This document shows, in pieces, positions 63,301 to 64,000 of a DNA stretch of 64,000 nt; position 1 is the stretch's first letter; each line of letters starts with the position of its first letter. The notes beneath the pieces are model-generated. The model had not been told where the DNA came from. It made no database searches and saw nothing but the letters and a program-made list of their open reading frames with translations. A program made the translations under genes and the position numbers. Source of the DNA: DASZFV01 sp036494575 (GTDB taxonomy: Bacteria; Myxococcota_A; Polyangia; Fen-1088); the NCBI GenBank assembly GCA_036494575.1, contig DASXOE010000018.1, forward strand, positions 44,365-108,364, in the 5' to 3' direction.

Positions 63301-63899
63301 GGCAGCCACCAGAGGTGACGCAGGTCGCGCGAGAGGACCGTGAGCGCGAGCAAGACTGGCAGGAGGCCGAGCGCGTTGCCGACCAGGTAGTCGGGCAGGG
63401 GGATGCCGAGCGCGCCCGCCGTGACGTTCGCGAGCGTGAAGTTGCCGGCGGGAACGAGGCGCACGGCGGCCATCGCGAGCACGCCCCGGCGTCGCAGGCG
63501 CGCGCGCAGGGGCGCGATGCGGGCGCTCTCGATCCAGCGCGGGCGGCGCCGTCCGACGAGGCGGCCGATGCCATAGCCGAGCGCCGCCGACGAAAGAGCG
63601 CCGCCGAGGCCCAGGCCGAGGGCGCGCCAAGGATCGAACACGAGCGCCGTCGCGGCGAGCAACGGCGTGATGGGGCAGAGCGCGAGGCCCGCGACGAGGT
63701 AGACGACGAGCACGAGCAAGGGCGCGTCGCGCCGCGCCGCGATCGCGCGGCCCAAGTCCGCGACGCGCTCGCGGTCCAGCAACACCCTCAGCGGAGTGAC
63801 GTGCCAGAGCGCGATCAGGGCGGCGACGAGCGCACCGAGCAGCAGCCAGCGCGGCAGAGAGCTCTTGGCGGCGAGATGAGCATCGGGAGCCGTCGTCAT
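63297..63899 (-). CDS. TVP38/TMEM64 (VTT) family membrane protein
   Basis: A 200-residue polytopic membrane protein of the DedA/VTT superfamily. The family core is visible as LVLVVYLVAGLALCPITPLLAATALVF, GGALSSAALGYGIGRLVG and GVLAMAAVRLVPAGNFTLANVTAGA. Members scramble lipids or act in membrane homeostasis. The ATG at 63899 gives the whole first helix. The stop is coupled (TTGA) to the YfiM-like gene. There is no sulfurtransferase or reductase neighbour of the sort seen in some gene fusions. Confidence 0.9.
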   Translation of the reverse strand: MTTAPDAHLAAKSSLPRWLLLGALVAALIALWHVTPLRVLLDRERVADLGRAIAARRDAPLLVLVVYLVAGLALCPITPLLAATALVFDPWRALGLGLGGALSSAALGYGIGRLVGRRRPRWIESARIAPLRARLRRRGVLAMAAVRLVPAGNFTLANVTAGALGIPLPDYLVGNALGLLPVLLALTVLSRDLRHLWWLP

Positions 63900-63935
63900 G
63901 TCGTGCGCGCGCCCGCGGCGGGCCGCCGCCCCATG

Positions 63936-64000
63936 TTAGGCGACCGTCCCGCCGCGGACAACGCGGCCCGGAAGCGCGCTCTCTAGGAACAGGCGCCGTC
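63936..64000 (-). CDS. C-terminal fragment of an unidentified gene
   Basis: The last 65 bases contain the end of an open minus-strand frame, RRLFLESALPGRVVRGGTVA, closed by TAA at 63936-63938, with GC-rich third positions like a real coding end. The gene begins outside the window. Its identity cannot be judged from 20 residues. Confidence 0.35.
   Translation of the reverse strand, partial: RRLFLESALPGRVVRGGTVA

Overview
The window is GC-rich DNA with strongly GC-biased third codon positions. Its gene content points to a myxobacterium-like member of Myxococcota, probably class Polyangia. The grounds are three Hanks-type Ser/Thr kinases (one PEGA-tailed, one fused to a SUMF1 fold), a giant secreted protein with a tandem FSAQG tract and ADYC, PA14 and HYR-like modules, very large TPR proteins, cysteine-repeat lipoproteins, an orphan roadblock protein, and a lexA promoter carrying a site close to the published Myxococcus LexA box. 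The assignment is inferred from families and motifs; no rRNA is present. I see no prophage, insertion sequence or CRISPR array.

Layout. 1-6 kb: edge-truncated zinc-ribbon/bPH2 membrane protein, PEGA kinase, a hidden small lipoprotein ORF, SDR reductase, outer-membrane protein, CESA-like GT2 and thioredoxin. 6.2-13.8 kb: heme block hemX-hemA-hemC, then dprA-topA and a secreted protein. 13.8-24.6 kb (minus strand): rlmD/rumA-type methyltransferase, a 33-codon coupled ORF, a soluble kinase, a kinase-SUMF1 fusion and, coupled to it by a TTGA overlap, the 1956-residue FSAQG/ADYC protein. 24.7-27.6 kb: xerC-hslV-hslU. 27.6-37.3 kb: cysteine-rich Zn protein, sigma54 activator lacking a sensor domain, aroK-aroB, roadblock protein, accB, accC, TPR protein, hemF, lexA. 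37.3-49.4 kb: TonB-like protein, CPBP protease, Mx metallopeptidase, tRNA-Leu(GAG), dihaem cytochrome c, tandem FKBP lipoprotein, rpoZ, DEAD-box helicase, SpoIIE phosphatase, RluA synthase, beta-propeller surface protein. 49.5-64 kb (minus strand): 2707-residue TPR protein, seven-repeat cysteine-rich lipoprotein, OmpA-like lipoprotein with a coupled coiled-coil partner, YfiM-like and VTT membrane proteins.

Most of the window is conserved housekeeping in recognisable operons (hemXAC, dprA-topA, xerC-hslVU, aroKB) joined by ATGA, GTGA or TTGA overlaps. Accessory content is concentrated in signalling and cell-surface genes. The most distinctive observations are a dispersed double-hairpin intergenic repeat (three copies at about 2.2, 32.1 and 41.3 kb) whose stems differ in sequence but keep pairing, the kinase-SUMF1/FSAQG-ADYC coupled pair, and short ORFs with ribosome binding sites that conventional gene calling would miss.
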